In this document: one piece after another, positions 59,666 through 64,000 of the stretch
Layout of the letters: each line of letters starts with the position of its first letter
How positions within the stretch are numbered: position 1 is the first letter of the stretch
From: Paraspadella gotoi
Taxonomy: Eukaryota > Chaetognatha
Direction: 5' to 3'
Assembly (NCBI GenBank): GCA_051294375.1
Contig: CM119265.1
Span: 22,134,278 to 22,198,277 of the forward strand
DNA: 64,000 bases
Notes under the pieces: generated by a model
What the model was told of the DNA's origin: nothing
The model's input: the letters and a program-made list of their open reading frames with translations, nothing else
Databases searched by the model: none
Program-made: the position numbers and the translations under genes

Positions 59666-61501
59666 TTGCCTGTAAAATTAAAACGATTTAAGTCAGCATT
59701 GGCAGAAAATTTAAATGTCTCGGTTAAATATTGATTTCAAATTGCTTACAAACCTCATTTACTTGACTTTCGTCAAGATATCTTTCGATTAAAAAACGAC
59801 GCAAAAATAGAGATAAAAAAAATAAAAAAAAAAATAAAAAAATAAAAAAAAAATAAAAAAAAAATAAAAAAAACCGCGCGAAGAAAATCGGCTAAAGTTT
59901 AAAAGTAGAATTTGAACAAAAGGACATCGACGAAGCGTTGGAGGCGGGAAGGGAGGATATTATTTAGGATTTCGTTGTATTCGACGACAGGGCAATACTT
60001 TCGGGCTGATCAGGTTTAAACCGCGAAGCTTCGAAGTCAAGCGACGCCGTCATCCGTTTGTCCGGTCCGTCACCGTCAACAGTCGCCTAATCCGCGCGTA
60101 AGAGCAACGCGAGTTACGTCACATCGTCGCGGTCATAAAAGACGACGACGACGACGACGAAAACGTTAAAAAAAGGGATCAACGATTTAAAGGTGACCAA
60201 GAGGAGGGAGAGAATACTCGTTTCAAGAGCCTTTTCCTCGCGACCGCCGCTTTTATTGCTTTGCGGAGGAAGGGGGCGAAGGGGGGGGGGATTGGTAAGG
60301 GGGAGGAGGTCGAAGGTTGAAGGAGGAGTCGGAGACACTTAAAGTTAAATGTATCAAAGATTGTTTTGTGATAAAATGTTTGTAGGTTGAAAGAAGAGTC
60401 AGCGAGTTTGGTATTGGTACTTTTTGTACATAACCTGTCAGGGACAGGATAGGTTATTTATGAAATGAATGAATAATTTTATAGTGGTTATATATAACTA
60501 ATTTCATAGTTAAGTTTTGGCATTATTATGCATGTTTATTCAATGTCCATTGTGTAAACAATATATCCAAGAGTTAGCAACATATGTATATAATTTAAAA
60601 TCATTTTTTAAATTGAAAAAGGAAATTTTCATATAATAAAACCTTTTATATAGGAAAGACAAAAAATAAAATTAACCTTTGTATAAAATGGTCATCATAT
60701 GCAGCGGCGCATATCATTAATTTGCATGAAAGAGACACGCCTATTGCTTCAGCCTTCACCAACTAATGGGAGAGAAGGGTGAAAAGGGTTTTGAGCGGCG
60801 CCACAAGTTTCGCCGGCGCCGCCACGTCGCCGATTATTTCGGACTCGGCGTCTCTCGAAAATGGAGATTAAACGTGCGCTCGAGCGGCGAAGGAGATTCC
60901 AGTCACGTTTGCAATATTTCCGGCGGATCGGATTCGAGGTATGAGTCAACCGAAACTCGGATGTTATTAAATAACACGGAGGCCGGGGGATTAGCGTCGG
61001 AGATTTAGGAATTTGATGGGCGAATATATGATCCGACACGATTTTGGGAGATTTCGAATTGAAAAGAAATGGTGAAAGCGGAAAGGGTCGAGGTTATTCG
61101 TTGAGGCGCAGTATTTTGAACGAATAAATGACGAAGTAAAACCTTATTCAACAATTTATTTGCAAAAAAAACATGTTTCATAGTTAACTGAGCCTCGTGA
61201 GAGAAAGACAATGTACTGACCGAAGATCTATCCTCACTAAAATGAGCAAAAACTTTGAGTTGTGTCGGCCACAGACTGGTCAGTAGTCTGTCTAGACTCT
61301 ATATATGCTGTTTTTTTTGTTTGTTGTTATCGATTTTAGGGTGGAGAAATAAGGGATTTAACAATCAAAAAAATTAAATTTAAACGAGCTCTTTCGGTTA
61401 CTATCTAAGTTGAGTAGCAATTAAATTTTTACAAATTGCTTTGCAGTTGTGTACTAATGAAATTACAAATTAAGCCAATTCTCTTAAAAATCTAATCTCT
61501 A

Positions 61502-61581
<80 letters not shown>

Positions 61582-61619
61582 ATCTCAGGTCAAGCCATAA
61601 TTTCTCTTTCTCTTTCCAC
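59666..61619. other. Upstream of the DBH-like gene; no gene supported
   Basis: Holds an A/T-rich run (59815-59875), a GC-richer patch with a CRE-like TTACGTCA at 60113-60120 some 450 bases upstream of the DBH-like start, a CpG-rich patch at 60780-60930 and a long CT tract. The plus ORF at 60766-61008 shows no domain. If the TTC16-like join is right, all of this is intronic to that gene. Confidence 0.5.
61504..61576. repeat. (CT)n microsatellite
   Basis: About 36 perfect CT units close to the 3' side of the exon at 61620-61769, inside the presumed intron. Confidence 0.95.
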
Positions 61620-64000
61620 CTGTTTGTAGTCGGACAAGGCGAAGAGATATTCCTCCAGCCTCAAAAAGCAATCGCCTCGATTGATGTAGAGGCCCTTCTG
61701 ATTCTTCTCCGCGTTGACGGCCTTGTTGAGAAGGGACACCGCATCATCGTAGGCCCCGCTGGTGTAGCACTGAAAGGAAGGAAGAAAAAGATGGAGAATT
61801 AAAACCAAATAACATGATTTTAGGATAATATTTAAATTAGCTAATGTCCACGATTTACGGATAAACAGACAGACTCAAAAACTGGGAAGGAAACCTGAAT
61901 GGCGAAGTCGTTGTAAGTGAGGACAAGCTGTCGATGCGCATCTTGAAAGACTGGGTCCGCGGGATTCCCGCTTTTATCGATAGCTACGAGATAATCGTCG
62001 ATCGCCTGTAAAAATTATTCGATTTATTTATTCATTAATTAATTAATTAATTTATTTATTTTTTCCACTCTCACGTCGTTAAACTCGAGCTTCTTGCGAT
62101 GCAGCGCCCCCTTGATATTGTGAAAGACGGCGACGGAGGGATTCGTCTGAATCGCCAGCGAGATTTTTCCCGCGGCTGCTTGAAATTTCCCGCGTAAATC
62201 CATTTGAACCGCGGACATCATCAGAGCCGAGGCTCGAGCCTCGATCCCGCGGAGGAGTTTGAGTGCCTCAGAGTGAGTTGGGTCTAATTCAAGGGATTCT
62301 CTGAAAGGGAAGCAAGAGACGTTTGTGTCCCGACCCATTGCAAAAGTGTCCAATAATAATGTAGAAAATGACTGAATTAATGTAACTAACGTTTTTTTAA
62401 TAAAGAAATTATCACACCTCACGTCGTAGTAACATTCTGTGATTCGATTGGACAACTGGTGAAGCCTGGCCCGCATGATGTAGAGATCTGCGTTGTCGCT
62501 GTTGAGTCCGATCGCCCGATTGACGAGAGACAAGCATTCCTTGTGCCGACCCAGCGAAGCCAAGCAGGCGAAGCTCCGCGCTTGGTAGGCGATCACGTTG
62601 GGCTGCATCTGCGCGGCTCTGCTGAAGGCGTCGAGGGAGTCGGCGAACAGGTGCTGGTCGAAGAGGACGCGCCCCCAAAAGTAGGTGACGAAGGCGAGGT
62701 GCTCCGTCATCCGTGGGGCGGCGTCGGGATCGAGGGAGATCACCTTTTGGAAGGGATAGAGTGCAGGGAGAAAAATATTAAGAAAGGAGGAAAAATTATT
62801 AAATAACGCGTGTTTAAAAGTAATAATCGTTTTAAGGAATGTTAGATTCATTAAGACGGTCCGTCTATCAATCAGTGACTTAAAACTTAAAGAAAGTCAT
62901 TTATTGATTTAAGAAAGATTCATCCAGGCTCGCCAGATGCCGTGATGAAAAATCCTTTAAATATTTTTTTCTCAACAAAAGAACAGGAAACTTTTTTTTT
63001 ACTGAAATCTCAAAAGCTGCATTAAAAAAAACGACGAGTTATCCAATTAAAAAAAGAAACAACAAAAACAACAACAACAACGCCCTCCGACAACCTTCTT
63101 GATGTCTTCCATGGCCGAGGGAAAGTCACAGATCTGGAGATAAGCCTCGGAGCGTCTCTTGTAGAAGTCGATGACGAGCGGTTTGAGATGAAGGGCTTTG
63201 TTGAGGCGTCTGAAGAGATGCGGGGGGGGGGTTGTAGTGAGTTGAATCAAAACTATTGAGTGTTAACTTCGAGAAAAAGAGAATCAATGAGAAATATCAG
63301 TTCAGAAAAGAGAAAAAAGAAACTGAATTAAATACGACGAACGAAAAATAACAGAAAACAAAAAAGAGAAGAATAAAATAACCCAACCTGATAGCAATCT
63401 CGTAACCGACTCCGTTCATATTTTTGACGGCTTCCCTGTAGTGGTCCAACGCTTGACCGACGACAATTTCCTCCATCGTGGGCAAGACGGTCGGACCGAA
63501 CACCTGGAGGGAAGATATAATCCAAGTTTACGGTACTGGAAAATTGGCAAGGGGCGCAGTGGTATCTAGGTAATAAAAGGTAATAAATATTACGTCATTT
63601 GAAATAATGTTTTTGAGTTCGATTCGGTTTCGTTTGGATTGCATTGTTTTGTATTGTCTTTTGTTCGGCCTTGCCACGCGAACCTGGAGCGCCCCCGTCG
63701 CCGGCAACAGCGCCGACGTCTTTCCCTCCTTCGTCGCCGACGCCGTCGCGTCCTCTGTCTCCTTCGCTTCCTTTTCCTCCCCTTCCTTCCTCTCTTCCTC
63801 TTCCTCTTCCTCATTCTCTTCTTTCTTTTCTTCGTCGCTGATCCTTATCTTAACTCCCGCCGCTTTGGCAGCGGCGGCTGCGGCGGCGGCGTCGGATTTG
63901 ACAGCGGCAGTGTCGGTGGCCTCAGCGCCGTCGGTAAGGCTCGGGGGAAATGTGAGCGCGAAAGGTTGACGATTCGATTCTATTTCGAAGATGGAATCTA
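61620..64000 (-). CDS. TTC16-like tetratricopeptide repeat protein, N-terminal and middle exons (5' end off window)
   Basis: Exons 63684-64000 (open at the edge), 63388-63503, 63095-63209, 62418-62743, 62075-62300, 61895-62005 and 61620-61769, all phase-compatible. The first is Ala- and Glu-rich (KIRISDEEKKEE). The rest form consecutive TPR helices: ALDHYREAVKNM, LNKALHLKPLVIDFYKRRSEAY, DSLDAFSRAAQMQPNVIAYQAR, CLSLVNRAIGLNSDNADLYI, AAGKISLAIQTNPSVAVFH, and DDAVSLLNKAVNAEKNQKGLYINRG. TPRs are protein-binding scaffolds; vertebrate TTC16 is testis- and cilium-associated but poorly studied. The order and spacing point to TTC16. The exon at 61620 ends SDYKQ in phase 0; the likely continuation is at 55570. 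About 640 residues are visible in total. Confidence 0.75.

Noticed and set aside
60113-60120. CRE (TTACGTCA) as a proven promoter element of the DBH-like gene
   Set aside because: One eight-base match about 450 bases from the start codon is not enough; noted only in the gene-free stretch.

Overview
This is nuclear DNA from an invertebrate animal. The genes are split by short GT-AG (sometimes GC-AG) introns, and there are long AG/CT microsatellites, a tRNA gene with Pol III boxes, SINE-like repeats and runs of N. An innexin exon set rules out vertebrates and argues against sponges and placozoans. An E-protein bHLH factor, an MFSD12-like transporter, a METTL24-like protein, a DBH-family copper monooxygenase and a TTC16-like TPR protein all fit a metazoan. 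I cannot name the phylum. All identifications rest on motifs read by eye.

Layout. 0.2-1.5 kb: innexin (-). 3.3-5.2 kb: C-terminal exons of an E-protein (-), with three more probable exons of the same gene at 17.2-18.4 kb. Between them, a 5.7-kb block (4.7-10.4 kb) is repeated in an indel-rich form (10.8-16.6 kb). The second form also carries an element built of ~16-bp subrepeats in inverted blocks and a small inverted segment. A tRNA-Arg(CCG) gene lies inside an E-protein intron. 18.4-27.5 kb: no gene I can support; microsatellites, five assembly gaps and a hairpin element. 27.5-29.1 kb: single-exon HHxxxDG acyltransferase (+). 32-34.3 kb: METTL24-like gene (+), running into an 11-kb segment (33.8-44.8 kb) that is repeated after a 25-N gap (44.86-56.09 kb). 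The first copy is full of indels and the second is clean; the most likely reading is one locus represented twice by the assembly.

The clean copy holds the METTL24-like 3' exons, a complete MFSD12-like transporter (+), and two secreted proteins I do not recognise (-). It also holds the last exons of a TPR gene (-), which join in phase with TTC16-like exons at 61.6-64.0 kb. A complete 11-exon DBH/MOXD1-family gene (56.1-59.7 kb, -) then lies inside a 6-kb intron of that TPR gene. The genes do not form a pathway; this is ordinary animal gene order. The items most worth following are the subrepeat element and its inversion, the nested monooxygenase, the unusual E-protein tail, the tRNA inside a coding-gene intron, and the two unrecognised secreted proteins.
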